From: Bacteroidota bacterium
GTDB lineage: Bacteria; Bacteroidota; Bacteroidia; AKYH767-A; OLB10
Assembly: GCA_023251535.1 (NCBI GenBank)
Contig: JAHEYP010000003.1
Location: 1-64,000 of the forward strand
Direction of reading: 5' to 3'
Length of the DNA stretch: 64,000 nt
Below are positions 19,198-29,100 of the stretch, one piece after another. A program made the position numbers and the translations under genes. Position 1 is the stretch's first letter, and every line of letters begins with the position of its first letter. The notes beneath the pieces are model-generated. The model saw only the letters and a program-made list of their open reading frames with translations, was not told where the DNA came from and searched no databases.

Positions 19198-19306
19198 AAA
19201 GCAGCAGTGTATAAACCCGTTTATACGCTAAAAACCTTGCCGCGTTACGATATTTTTTGGTATAATTGTCTCAGAATCTTACATGTTATCAAACTATCTG
19301 TTATCT

Positions 19307-19314
19307 TAGCTTTG
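19307..19314 (+). promoter_or_regulatory. Candidate Bacteroidota -7 box of the carbonic anhydrase gene
   Basis: TAGCTTTG matches TAnnTTTG exactly and ends two bases before the chosen ATG at 19317. No clear TTG is found at the -33 spacing. If used, the transcript would have almost no leader. Confidence 0.3.
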
Positions 19315-19316
19315 TT

Positions 19317-19973
19317 ATGGGAAATAATACTAGTTACCAGCGATTATTGGATGGGAATAAGGAGTGGTCGAAGTCGAAGTTAAAGGCTGATCCTGAATTT
19401 TTTAATAATCTTACCAAGGGACAAACTCCTCAATATTTATGGATTGGCTGTTCTGATAGCCGCGTACCTGCTAATGAAATTACAAATACTAAATCAGGCG
19501 AGATTTTCGTTCACCGAAACGTGGCCAATTTGGTTTTACATACCGACGTGAACTTATTATCGGTTTTGCATTACGCCGTTGAAGTTCTCCATGTTGAGCA
19601 TATTATTGTATGTGGACATTATGGTTGCGGAGGGGTAATCGCTGCAATGGAGAACCATGATTTTGGCATCGTCAATAAATGGCTACGAAACATTAAAGAG
19701 GTTTATGCAAAGTATATCGACGAGTTAGAAGCAATTGAAGATAAAACGGAAAGGTCTAACCGTTTAGTAGAACTAAACGTGATGGAACAGGTTAAAAATT
19801 TAGCTAAAACTACTGTAGTTCAAAAAGCGTGGGAGAAAAGAGCTTTAGCCATTCACGGATGGGTTTACGGGTTTAATAATGGAATTATTACCGACTTAAA
19901 TTGTATGATAAATGAGTTAAATGATTTAGAGCCAATTTTTAGATATCGACTTAGCAGCGATACTTCCGAATAA
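19317..19973 (+). CDS. can: Beta-class carbonic anhydrase
   Basis: The 218-residue protein has the beta-carbonic-anhydrase zinc site: Cys45 in CSDSRVP with Asp47 and Arg49, then His101 and Cys104 in HYGCGG. It interconverts carbon dioxide and bicarbonate in the cytoplasm and supplies bicarbonate to carboxylases. The ATG at 19317 fits the family start (MGNNTSYQRLLDGN). An upstream in-frame TTG at 19266 adds 17 unrelated residues. A stem-loop with T-run follows. It is divergent from the hybrid kinase gene. Confidence 0.95.
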   Translation: MGNNTSYQRLLDGNKEWSKSKLKADPEFFNNLTKGQTPQYLWIGCSDSRVPANEITNTKSGEIFVHRNVANLVLHTDVNLLSVLHYAVEVLHVEHIIVCGHYGCGGVIAAMENHDFGIVNKWLRNIKEVYAKYIDELEAIEDKTERSNRLVELNVMEQVKNLAKTTVVQKAWEKRALAIHGWVYGFNNGIITDLNCMINELNDLEPIFRYRLSSDTSE

Positions 19974-19978
19974 AAAAA

Positions 19979-19999
19979 ACGACTGATATTCTCAGTCGT
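19979..19999. terminator. Bidirectional terminator between carbonic anhydrase and kdsA
   Basis: ACGACTGA and TCAGTCGT arms enclose a 5-base loop, with an A-run before and a T-run (to about 20006) after, so it can end both convergent transcripts. Confidence 0.85.
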
Positions 20000-20009
20000 T
20001 TTTTTTTAG

Positions 20010-20831
20010 TTAGATTTTTAGTTTTCTAACGGCATGCCTTAATGTAACTAAGTCATGAAGTAATTCTTCTACATGATCGAGATGAATTGCGTTAGCTCCG
20101 TCAGAAAGTGCTTCTTTAGGATTCGGATGTGTTTCCAAGAAAATTCCGTCGGCACCTGTAGCAATTGCAGCCTTAGCTAGTGTAGCTATTTGATCAGGAC
20201 GTCCTCCAGTAACTCCTGAAGTTTGATTCGGTTGTTGAACGCTATGAGTGATATCCATTACAACAGGATATCCGAATTCACGCATGATAGGAATGCCTCT
20301 ATAATCGACTACTAAATCGGTATATCCGAAACTTGTTCCGCGTTCTGTAAGCCAAATTCTATCGTTGCCTGATTCTTTGATTTTATTCACTGCAAACTTC
20401 ATCGCTTCAGGAGAGAGGAATTGGCCTTTCTTCACATTAACAATTTTACCTGTTTTAGCAGCTGCAACCAATAAGTCGGTTTGACGACATAAGAAGGCTG
20501 GGATTTGTAATACGTCTACATATTCAGCAGCTATAGCAGCTTCATCACTTTCGTGAATATCGGTTAGCAAGGGAAGATGCAATTGATCACCGACTTTACG
20601 TAAAATCTGTAAAGCCATTTCATCTCCGGGACCTGTATATGAATCTAATCGAGTACGATTCGCTTTTCTATAAGATGCTTTGAAAATAAAGGGTATTCCT
20701 AGGCGATTTGTGATTTGTTGCAGCTTATGAGCTGTTTTATAAGTGATGTCTTCATTTTCTACAACACAAGTACCTGCAATTAAGAAAAAATTGTCGGTGT
20801 CGGTATGGCGGATGTGAGGAAGATTTAACAT
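20010..20831 (-). CDS. kdsA: 3-deoxy-8-phosphooctulonate (KDO-8-P) synthase
   Basis: The 273-residue protein covers the full DAHP/KDOPS (PF00793) barrel. It has the FFLIAGTCVVEN start, FKASYRKANRTR, LLTDIHESDEA, NVKKGQFLSPEAM, the HSVQQPNQTSG loop and GIFLETHPNP. It condenses phosphoenolpyruvate with arabinose-5-phosphate, a committed step to KDO for lipid A inner core, so the organism makes LPS. The length is normal for the family. An exact -7 box lies 23-30 bases upstream of the ATG. Confidence 0.97.
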   Translation of the reverse strand: MLNLPHIRHTDTDNFFLIAGTCVVENEDITYKTAHKLQQITNRLGIPFIFKASYRKANRTRLDSYTGPGDEMALQILRKVGDQLHLPLLTDIHESDEAAIAAEYVDVLQIPAFLCRQTDLLVAAAKTGKIVNVKKGQFLSPEAMKFAVNKIKESGNDRIWLTERGTSFGYTDLVVDYRGIPIMREFGYPVVMDITHSVQQPNQTSGVTGGRPDQIATLAKAAIATGADGIFLETHPNPKEALSDGANAIHLDHVEELLHDLVTLRHAVRKLKI

Positions 20832-20853
20832 GATTTCATTTTTTTGGGTGCTG

Positions 20854-20861
20854 CAAATTTA
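20854..20861 (-). promoter_or_regulatory. Candidate -7 box of kdsA
   Basis: Read leftward the bases are TAAATTTG, an exact TAnnTTTG match 22 bases before the kdsA ATG, followed by GCAGC. A convincing -33 TTG is not at the expected distance. Confidence 0.35.
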
Positions 20862-20896
20862 CTTCAAAATATGGCGCGAAATTCTGCCGAAAATCA

Positions 20897-22093
20897 TTAT
20901 TCAACAAATAGTACTAATCCTTTAAGGTATTCAGCTTCAGGATGATAGATGCTTACAGGATGATCTGCAGGCTGAGTTACTTGATGCATGATCCGTACAT
21001 TTCTTCCTGCTTGAACTGCGGCTTGGAAAATTACTTTGCGGAATAGTTCTTTGTCAACTGCTTGCGAACATGAGAAGGTAAATAATATACCTCCCGGCTT
21101 AATTCGTTTTAATCCTTCTGTATTTAAATTTCTATAGCCTACCATCGCATTTTTTACTTGGCTGAGATGTTTGGCGTAGGCAGGAGGATCTAAAATGATC
21201 AAATCGTAGTTCTCATCTGTTTTTCTGAAAAAGGTCATTACATCTTCTGCAAAGCTTTCGTGATTAGCACCGGGGAAGTTCAAAAGCATGTTTCTTTCAA
21301 CTCCTTCAATAGCTTTTTTGGAGCTGTCGACTGAATGGACTTTTGCTGCTCCGCCTTCTAAAGCGTATAATGAAAATCCTCCTGTATAACAGAATGTATT
21401 TAATACACTTCTTCCTTTTGAATAATGTTTTACTAATGTACGATTATCTCTTTGATCAATAAAAAATCCTGTCTTTTGTCCGTTGATAAAATCAATCGAA
21501 AACTTGATTCCATTCTCAACAACAAATTCATCATTAACATAATTTTCATTTTTCCATAAAAATCCGTCGACTCCTGCAACAGCACCTTGCTTTGCCATCG
21601 TTTCGGCACTTTTATCATATACGGCTGTGATTTTATCAGGGAAGCAATTTTTAATGGCCTCAGCAATATCGTGTCGTGCCAAGTACATTCCTTTAGTATA
21701 GCATTGAACGATGGCCGTATTTCCATAAACATCTACAACTAAACCAGGAAAACCATCACCTTCGGCATGAATCAAGCGAAATGCATTAGTGCTATTTGAA
21801 TCAATTAGCTTTAGCGCTTTCCTGTAATTTATTGCAGATGAGATTTTCTCTTCCCAAACACTTGCATCTATAGTGCGATTTGAATAATCGAAACAGCGTA
21901 CTAATATGGTTCCTTTATGAAAATGTCCTGTAGCAAGATAGTGTCCACTAGAAGAATGTAATCCAACTATATCTCCTTCTTGAAGATTTGAAGGCTCCTT
22001 GGCAATTGCTCCACTAAACACCCAAGGATGTTTTTGTAAAACTGTTTTCTCTTTACCGGCTTTTAAAGTAATAATCGGGTAGCTATGACTCAT
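20897..22093 (-). CDS. Class I SAM-dependent rRNA methyltransferase, RlmI-like
   Basis: The 398-residue protein starts with a PUA-like domain (about 1-75: KHPWVFSGAI, GDIVGLHSSSG, GHFH). A RlmI-type central domain follows, with GFFIDQRDNR and NTFCYTGGFSLYAL as the SAM motif (about residues 225-243), and LIILDPPAYAK as the catalytic DPPxY-type motif. RlmI makes m5C1962 in 23S rRNA in E. coli. The exact position here is inference. A long perfect inverted repeat separates it from the T9SS gene upstream. Confidence 0.92.
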   Translation of the reverse strand: MSHSYPIITLKAGKEKTVLQKHPWVFSGAIAKEPSNLQEGDIVGLHSSSGHYLATGHFHKGTILVRCFDYSNRTIDASVWEEKISSAINYRKALKLIDSNSTNAFRLIHAEGDGFPGLVVDVYGNTAIVQCYTKGMYLARHDIAEAIKNCFPDKITAVYDKSAETMAKQGAVAGVDGFLWKNENYVNDEFVVENGIKFSIDFINGQKTGFFIDQRDNRTLVKHYSKGRSVLNTFCYTGGFSLYALEGGAAKVHSVDSSKKAIEGVERNMLLNFPGANHESFAEDVMTFFRKTDENYDLIILDPPAYAKHLSQVKNAMVGYRNLNTEGLKRIKPGGILFTFSCSQAVDKELFRKVIFQAAVQAGRNVRIMHQVTQPADHPVSIYHPEAEYLKGLVLFVE

Positions 22094-22097
22094 GCTG

Positions 22098-22105
22098 CAA
22101 AGGTA
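22098..22105 (-). promoter_or_regulatory. Candidate -7 box abutting the RlmI-like start codon
   Basis: Read leftward the bases are TACCTTTG followed by CAGC and then the ATG at 22093. It is an exact TAnnTTTG match only four bases from the start codon. No -33 TTG is seen at 17-23 bases. Confidence 0.38.
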
Positions 22106-22122
22106 GTCATTTGATGAAAAGG

Positions 22123-22162
22123 AAGTGCCGACATAAACAGGAGTCTTATTATGTCGGCACTT
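22123..22162. repeat. Perfect 14-bp inverted repeat, possible terminator
   Basis: Arms 22123-22136 and 22149-22162 (AAGTGCCGACATAA and its complement) enclose 12 bases. The structure starts 24 bases after the stop of the T9SS protein gene, where a terminator would be expected, but only a weak T-run (CCTTTTC, read leftward) follows. Termination, RNA protection or protein binding are all possible. Confidence 0.5.
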
Positions 22163-22185
22163 AGAAATGTACTTTATAGGTTGTG

Positions 22186-23637
22186 TTAGTGGTTAATTAT
22201 TAGGGGTTTAGAGTAATTGTTCTTGTCAGATGATAATGTTAAATAGTATAAACCGTCAGCTAATGAATTTATGTTAATTGTATTGGTGAAAATTCCGGAC
22301 ATTACATTTTGTCCAATAGAGTTGTAAATAGAGTATGAATTAGCAGAATTATTTGTAACGCTAATGGTAATAAATGACGACGCAGGATTAGGTGATACAA
22401 TGAAAGTTGGAGCATCTGTAAATTCGTTTATTGAAACAGTTCCCGAGCATAGTCCAGTAATATAACTATTATTGATATTGCTTGTTCCATTAGGTGCGGA
22501 TACGGTTGTTGCGTCAAATACTGAAGTACCTTGTTGTGCACCTGCAACTATTAAACAGTTATCGCTAAGTAAAGTGATATCGTTTGCTGTAGCATTGGTA
22601 GGTAAGCTTTTATCCCATAGTACATTGTATGCATTATCGGTTTTCATTACATGTGGAGCGTTAAATGCACCATCTCCTGAAAAGTAATAGTTGTTTGATG
22701 CATCTATTATAACTTCTTTTATTTTAGACGCTTGTCCACCTATTCTAATTGAATCGACTAACAATGGATTGCCATTTGTGCCATCAAGTTTAAACATATA
22801 TCCATTCGGGAAATTTGATTTGGAAATTGTTCCAACTGTTACAGTGCCAAATAGGGCATAAAATGTTCCATATACATTTCCGTTTCCATCTAAGCTAATT
22901 CGGTATGTTTCCATTAAACTAGCGGTAATGGGTGTGCTCCAAATTTGGTTTAGGTTACTGTCGAATTTTCTGATTTTGTTTCCAACACCAATAATTACGT
23001 TGTTATTGTTATCGATAACGATATTGTGCCATTGTGGACTCATTAAACTTCCTCCAATTAAAGCGGAATTTAGTTGGTTACCATTTGCAGGGTCGAGTTT
23101 ATAGATTTGTCCATCGCTCAAATTAATATACGGATCATTGTTTTGATCAATTGCGATCGAATATACTGATCCTCCGTATCCTTGTGCCCAAATGATATTT
23201 CCTGATGAATTATACTTTACAACGAATCCTTGATAAGGACTGTTTAATGTAATGCCATCAAAACTTGCTACTAGGTTTCCTGCAATTTTACCAGCGAAAT
23301 AAATGTTGCCAGCGTTGTCGGTTTTTACATCATAAGATATGTCAGAGGCACCTGAGGATGTTCCACCTCGCTTTATCCAAATTGGTGTCCCAGCAGCATT
23401 TAACTTTCCGAAAAATGCACCTCCATTACCGGGCAATATTTGTATGGTTCCAATCTTTAATGTGTCGGGATTTGTCCCGCAGAAATAGGTCGATCCGTCA
23501 GGTTGACTAATGATAGTTGATATGTAATTTGCTGTGTTACCTTTTGTATTTGCAAAGGTATTTTGGAATGCTGGTGTTTGGCCTATTGCATTGCAAACTG
23601 ATAAAAAGATAGATAGAATTGTAAATTTAAATTTCAT
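22186..23637 (-). CDS. Secreted propeller-like protein with T9SS type A sorting domain
   Basis: The 483-residue protein has an N-terminal signal peptide (LSIFLSVCNAIGQ), then repeats of about 45-60 residues with GNIYFAG-, GNIIWAQGYGG- and NNNVIIGVG-like strands, typical of SBBP/NHL-type beta-propellers. The last 75 residues (FIVSPNPASSFITI, then SIYNSIGQNV and GLYYLTLSS) form a Por-secretion type A C-terminal domain, which targets the protein across the outer membrane through T9SS. The function is unknown. An exact -7 box is 22 bases upstream. Confidence 0.88.
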   Translation of the reverse strand: MKFKFTILSIFLSVCNAIGQTPAFQNTFANTKGNTANYISTIISQPDGSTYFCGTNPDTLKIGTIQILPGNGGAFFGKLNAAGTPIWIKRGGTSSGASDISYDVKTDNAGNIYFAGKIAGNLVASFDGITLNSPYQGFVVKYNSSGNIIWAQGYGGSVYSIAIDQNNDPYINLSDGQIYKLDPANGNQLNSALIGGSLMSPQWHNIVIDNNNNVIIGVGNKIRKFDSNLNQIWSTPITASLMETYRISLDGNGNVYGTFYALFGTVTVGTISKSNFPNGYMFKLDGTNGNPLLVDSIRIGGQASKIKEVIIDASNNYYFSGDGAFNAPHVMKTDNAYNVLWDKSLPTNATANDITLLSDNCLIVAGAQQGTSVFDATTVSAPNGTSNINNSYITGLCSGTVSINEFTDAPTFIVSPNPASSFITISVTNNSANSYSIYNSIGQNVMSGIFTNTININSLADGLYYLTLSSDKNNYSKPLIINH

Positions 23638-23659
23638 ACGGTTATAGATTTTGTTATCG

Positions 23660-23667
23660 CAAAAGTA
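23660..23667 (-). promoter_or_regulatory. Candidate -7 box of the T9SS propeller protein gene
   Basis: Read leftward the bases are TACTTTTG, an exact TAnnTTTG match 22 bases before the ATG at 23637. No clear -33 TTG partner is seen. Confidence 0.35.
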
Positions 23668-23736
23668 AAATCGTAATAACTAAACCGAAATAACCTGAAG
23701 TCGGTATTTTTTCTACGTGCCGGTGGGTATAAAAAA

Positions 23737-23758
23737 AGCGATCTTTATTAAGATCGCT
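23737..23758 (-). terminator. Intrinsic terminator after the M1 peptidase gene
   Basis: AGCGATCTT and AAGATCGCT arms enclose a four-base loop. Read leftward, a run of seven T follows. It starts 16 bases past the peptidase stop codon. Confidence 0.85.
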
Positions 23759-23774
23759 TTTTTGTCACTTTTTT

Positions 23775-26099
23775 CTACTTTAGGTAAATCACCTTTTTAG
23801 TAGCTAGTGTCATTTTCTTATCAATGATTTGTACAATATATTCTCCGCTAGGAATTGCTCCAGGTTTCCATGTGTATATTCCATCGCCAGTAACATAATT
23901 GTTATAAACGTTTTTGCCATCGATCGACCAAATTGATATCATCGCATTTCTTAATCCTGAGTTAGCTATTTCAATTTTGAAAGTGTCAGACGACGGGTTA
24001 GGGGAGATGCTTAGTTGGGTTGTATTGTCGTTAGATGTAATGCCTGTTGTAAAATCATAATACCCGAATGTATATTCACCTTTCTTAAGTGTATCAATAA
24101 CGATATTACCAACTTTATCTGTTGCGCTTCCCGACTTGTTTAATGTATACCCATTAACGATTTGCCAGTCTTCACTCGCATCTTTTCTGTATAACATCAC
24201 CAAACTATCTTCTAGTCCAGTTATTAATGTATTGTCGAGATACCCTGTACTTCCACTGGTTGATCCATTGTAAAGGAATACTGCTTTTGAACGGAATCCC
24301 GGTTTGAATATTCCATCAACTTTCCAATAATGATAATCGCTGGTTCTGATTCCTTGTGATATTTTAAAAGGATCGGGTGTAACAAAGTTATGCTCAACTC
24401 TCACAATACTGGTGTCGCCATTGGTTGCTTGTACAGATAGCGTTACATTGGTTTCAGGAAATGAAGCTCCACCTGTTGCAACAATTTTTCTTTCATAATC
24501 ACTAACTGCATCTGCCATATGATCATATCGATCGATTGCAATCCAATCATAGTGTTGTGGAAGGTTTATGTTGAATACATTCGTTGTTTGATCGATTAAA
24601 AATTTTACTGTCGTATCAGTAATGCCATCAGAAAATGTGAATTCAACAGGCATTGAATAGTTGTGAGTATTCCCTCTGCTTTTTTGCTTTGTATAAATTG
24701 TATACTGTCCTGAATTTTCTTGAACACTATCGATCGAGAATTGAGGGAATCCGGGTGTGAATACCCAATCATCGAAGAAGGTATTCATGTTAACCCCTGT
24801 AGCAGTGGTAATGTCGTCTCTTAAGTCATAGCTATTGGCACTTCCGTCGCCACGATGATTCATGTAATAGGTACATCCTGCATAAAACAATGAATCTCCA
24901 AGATAATGTCGAAGTGTTCTTGCTACATCAGCTCCTTTATTGTAAACCGTAGCTCCGTATGTATGTTGAATCGGAATATTGATTAATGGTAAATATCCAC
25001 CATCGCTGATATGTGCAAATTGTAATACGGGACGATGATTACTTCTGTTGTAATCACGATAGGCGGTCGCTCCATATAATTGTTCGGTAACATAGGCTTC
25101 GTTGAAACTTGCAAATCCTTCGTTTAACCAAATATCTCCAGCTGTTTCACAAGTAACATGATCACCCCACCACATATGAGCTAATTCATGAGCCCAAAGG
25201 GTTTCATAGGTGAGTGTCCCATTTATAAAGGCTTTCCCAATATGAATACTGGTTGCGTGTTCCATTGCACCTGAGTTAAATGGAATTAAACAGTATCCTA
25301 CTTTGTTGAAAGGATAGGGCCCGTATGCGTTTTTATAAATATCTAATACGTCAGGTAAATGCTGATATGTTAGCGATACTAAACTACTATCACTCGGCAA
25401 ACACGCAATTTGTACGGGAATACCCGAGTAATTGCGCGACCAAGTTGTATATGGTGCAACTGCAATGGATGCCAAATAGGTAGGGATTCGGTCAAATATC
25501 TGCCAATGCCATATCGGTAATCCGTTACCGTTAGTTGATTGACCTACTAATGCTCCGTTGCAAAATGCTTTAGATCCTACAGCTGTGGTAATATGAAAGC
25601 TATATGATGCGCGATCGGTGAAATTGTCGACACAAGGAAACCATACTTTACCTAAATTATGTGGGTCACTATCAAATCCTACTCCTAAGTTGAAGGCATA
25701 GCTGCCGCTGAAATAAAATCCTCCCCATCCCGAAGGATCTTGTTGAGGTTGCCCATGATAGTAGATGCTAATAGCGCTACTGTCACCATTGTTTAATATA
25801 GCTCCAAGCGTAATGGATAGGGTAGTGTCATTGTAAGTAAAAACAAGCAGTTGATTTCCTTCAATAATACTATCGACAGTTAATTTTAAAAGGTCGAGGT
25901 TAATTACGGAAGTGTTGTTTTGTGTTGATTTAAAAGCGATATCTGTTTTGCAACTTAAAGATGATGTTGCAAAGTTGATATCTGAAACAGTAATATCATA
26001 GTGAACCACATCGGGATATACTCCCGGCTGAGAAAACACACTACTATAAGATAGAATTAATCCTATGGTTAGGATTATACGATTGAAAATGTTTGTCAT
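23775..26099 (-). CDS. Secreted M1-family zinc aminopeptidase with T9SS type A sorting domain
   Basis: The 774-residue protein has a signal peptide (ILTIGLILSYSSVFS). An M1 fold follows: an N-terminal beta domain (about 30-220), then the catalytic domain with the exopeptidase motif GAMEH (GAMEHATS) and zinc site His304-Glu305-x2-His308 in HELAHMWW plus Glu327 in LNEGFASF. The C-terminal 80 residues (SISPNPSSDTFKIE, then SIWSIDGKNV and SGEYIVQIID) are a T9SS type A domain. It should trim N-terminal residues from peptides outside the cell or at its surface. A hairpin that includes the A of the ATG lies directly upstream. Confidence 0.93.
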   Translation of the reverse strand: MTNIFNRIILTIGLILSYSSVFSQPGVYPDVVHYDITVSDINFATSSLSCKTDIAFKSTQNNTSVINLDLLKLTVDSIIEGNQLLVFTYNDTTLSITLGAILNNGDSSAISIYYHGQPQQDPSGWGGFYFSGSYAFNLGVGFDSDPHNLGKVWFPCVDNFTDRASYSFHITTAVGSKAFCNGALVGQSTNGNGLPIWHWQIFDRIPTYLASIAVAPYTTWSRNYSGIPVQIACLPSDSSLVSLTYQHLPDVLDIYKNAYGPYPFNKVGYCLIPFNSGAMEHATSIHIGKAFINGTLTYETLWAHELAHMWWGDHVTCETAGDIWLNEGFASFNEAYVTEQLYGATAYRDYNRSNHRPVLQFAHISDGGYLPLINIPIQHTYGATVYNKGADVARTLRHYLGDSLFYAGCTYYMNHRGDGSANSYDLRDDITTATGVNMNTFFDDWVFTPGFPQFSIDSVQENSGQYTIYTKQKSRGNTHNYSMPVEFTFSDGITDTTVKFLIDQTTNVFNINLPQHYDWIAIDRYDHMADAVSDYERKIVATGGASFPETNVTLSVQATNGDTSIVRVEHNFVTPDPFKISQGIRTSDYHYWKVDGIFKPGFRSKAVFLYNGSTSGSTGYLDNTLITGLEDSLVMLYRKDASEDWQIVNGYTLNKSGSATDKVGNIVIDTLKKGEYTFGYYDFTTGITSNDNTTQLSISPNPSSDTFKIEIANSGLRNAMISIWSIDGKNVYNNYVTGDGIYTWKPGAIPSGEYIVQIIDKKMTLATKKVIYLK

Positions 26100-26128
26100 T
26101 TAGGGGATTTTTATTTCAATCCCCTAAA
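26099..26128 (-). promoter_or_regulatory. Perfect 11-bp hairpin abutting the M1 peptidase start codon
   Basis: Arms 26099-26109 (TTTAGGGGATT) and 26118-26128 enclose eight bases. In the mRNA the stem would pair right up to the A of the start codon. It also lies 19 bases after the stop of the preceding gene, but lacks a T-run, so it is either a translational control hairpin, a processing site or a weak terminator. Confidence 0.45.
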
Positions 26129-26147
26129 GTAACAAATAGTATTGATA

Positions 26148-29100
26148 TTACTTGATGATGGTTACTTTAGCATCAAATACTTGATCGTCGTCTTGTAAAA
26201 TTACGGTATACATTCCATCACTAAGATGTCCTAAGTATAATCCTCTGTTCATGAGTTTTGATACTTCGGTATTTTCTTCTTTGATAAGTCTTCCTGTAGC
26301 ATCAAAAATTCGAAGGATACAACTTTCCATTCCTTTTACTTCTTCTCCAATGGCAATATGATCGGAACTTGGATTAGGAATGATTAACAAATGTCCTTTT
26401 GGTTTCGGTGGAGTGATCTCTCTGTTAATGGAGATGGAGTCATGGAGTATACAACCTTTAGCATCTGCGATAAGCACATCGTATGTTCCCGCTGGCACAT
26501 TTTGAATGCTGTTTCCTGTAACGCCTATCGGACTCCAATAGATATAATAGGGAGCATTTCCACCTGTAGGATTTACAGATGCCGATCCATTATTGCTTTT
26601 GTCGATTTCTGAAGTAATATTATGTGTAGTTGTTATAGGAACTGGCTCATGTAATGTTATTGTATCTGGATGAATACATCCGTCAATGTCGGTTACTTCA
26701 ATAGGATATTCACCTGCTCCTAAATTGCTAAGTGTGGTTGATGTATTGCCGTTCCACCAATTGTATGAATAGGCTCCACCATTGATGGTATAGTTTATGT
26801 CGCCGCAATATTTAGCAAGTGAAACAGGACTCAATCCAAAGTTGCTGATACCATTATTCATTGCAATTCCGCTGATCATCTCTGCATGAGGAGTTGTTGC
26901 AACTGTTGTTGTGGGATTAGCAACTACGCTGTATTTAATTTGGCCGCTTCCGTCATAAACATAAAACGAATACATGCCTGTTGATAATGCCAATGTTGTT
27001 GTAAGCGTAATTTCTGATGGCATCTCACGATTAACCGGATTTACTACGTAAGTGCCTAATGATGTCCATGCCGCAGCATTGTTTTCATATCCGCTGAATA
27101 ATCCTTGGCGATAGTAAATTTCTATAGATGTTGTATCAGCAACCGTAAAAATCAACTTGTTTAAATTGATATTTTGTTTTGCTTTTATAGAGAACATCAA
27201 TCCTTTGGCTTTTGCCGAATTACTAAATCCGGTTGAGATCGATTTGGCTAAATTTCCTCCCGTAGCATTAATGCTAACCACTCCATTTTTCATACCGTTG
27301 CACGAAGGCTCACTAAGAATTGGAGTATTTAAAATTACGGGATCAGGGTCTTTTAATTCGATTGACTTATAGACTTCACAACCTAATGCATCAGTGATTT
27401 TCACAGGATAACTTCCTGCTGACAAATTAGTGATTTCTTGAACGTTTGTTGTTGCCCAATTATAGTTGTAGTTTTTCCCTGTGGGATTAACTACTTCATA
27501 GGATATTCTTCCCGCAAAGCTTATTGGGTTTTGCATTGCTGCATTGAACGCACCAGTAGAAGAGGAGTCTCTTCCGATTCCTTCGTAAATGGTCAAAGAG
27601 TGATCAAATACAAATACTGAGCCAAGCACATTACTGCTTACGCAATTGAATGATGCATCGCTGTTATACAAATAGAAAGAATAGTTTCCTTCTCCTAAAT
27701 CAAGTGGATTTATAAGTGAAATTACAGAAGGTGTATCGGGACCTTGTCCTGTAATTGTATATGCTCCTAAATGTGTCCATGAGTTCGGATCAAATTCATA
27801 TCCGCCATAACTTCCGTTTTTATACCAAACACTAATATGATTGGTTGACTTATTCAATAATGAAACAGCAAGTTTGGTAACTTGAATTTGTTCGCTTACG
27901 CCAACATCAAACATAATTCCTTTGCTTTCTGTTGTGCCGAATAGAGTAGTGGTTAAGCTTTTTTGAACAGGCCATGGTTTGCCTCCTGTGGCAGTAACAA
28001 AAATGCTTCCGTTATTTCCTCCTTCACAATCAGGTTTTCGTGTTAATATTTGAGGTATAATTTGACTAGGTTCGTTGATAGTCGCTTCGTCGTGTTGAAC
28101 ACATCCGTTGCCATCAGTAACGGTAACTGTGTATGTTCCTGAGGGAATATTGTCAATGAAATTTGTTGTGCTTCCGTTCGACCATAAATAAGTGTAAGGA
28201 GATTTTCCTCCATTAACTCTAGTTTTAATAAATCCTGTCGCTGTATTATAACATTTTGGATCTAGTGCTCTCCATATTCTAGTGATGAATGGTTTTGCGC
28301 TATATCCGTTATATGGTAAAACTTGTCCTTGAATTTGTCCATCAATAAAATCTATTCTTATTCTTCCGTAACTACCTTGTCCGCCGCTGCTAAAGTTATT
28401 ATTCGTAGAAGTAGATCCTCCTGTTCCTCCGATCACAGATATTAATCCGTAATGTTGAACTCCAGATCCTGATATGCGAATACATCCTCCTGAGCCACCG
28501 CCGCCGCCTGAACAATTACTGTTTCCATCGCTACCACCATTCCCTCCATTCGAAAGAATTTTTCCGTTGAATCCGATGAGGATGTCTTTGCATGATTGAA
28601 TTACAATAATTCCACCACCTGCACCGCCGCCACCTGAGCCTCCGTTATTAGCAGCAGAACCTGATGCGCCTCCCGAACCTCCGATATATTGTGATAATGT
28701 TGAATCGCCATACGCATTTCCTCCTGTTGAAAGAGGTAATCCATTGCTGCCATATCCTGCACCACCACCTCCGTAAAGGTTGCTTGAGCTAATACCAGAT
28801 CCTGGACCAAATCCGTTATTACCAGGAATTGTAATAGTACTTGAAAATACTCCATCAGCACCATCAAATCCTCCGGCAACAGCAATGCCGCCTATTCCAC
28901 CTTTAAGTGCTGGAACAGCATTTTGACCGTTAGAACCTGATGCATCTAATGTTCCGTTTATAACTACATTATTTTTTACTCGGATGATTAATGGTTTAGT
29001 GCCAGTGACTTTTAAGGTGACACCTTCGTCAATGATAAAGCTGTTATAATCATACTCACCACCTTGGATTACTCCGTTCCCGACAGCATGAAAATCGCCC

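Noticed and set aside
28380-28900. Glycine-rich repetitive stretch that first looks like tandem DNA repeats
   Set aside because: It is explained by a glycine-rich coding region in the T9SS protein. The DNA units are not regular enough for a repeat array.
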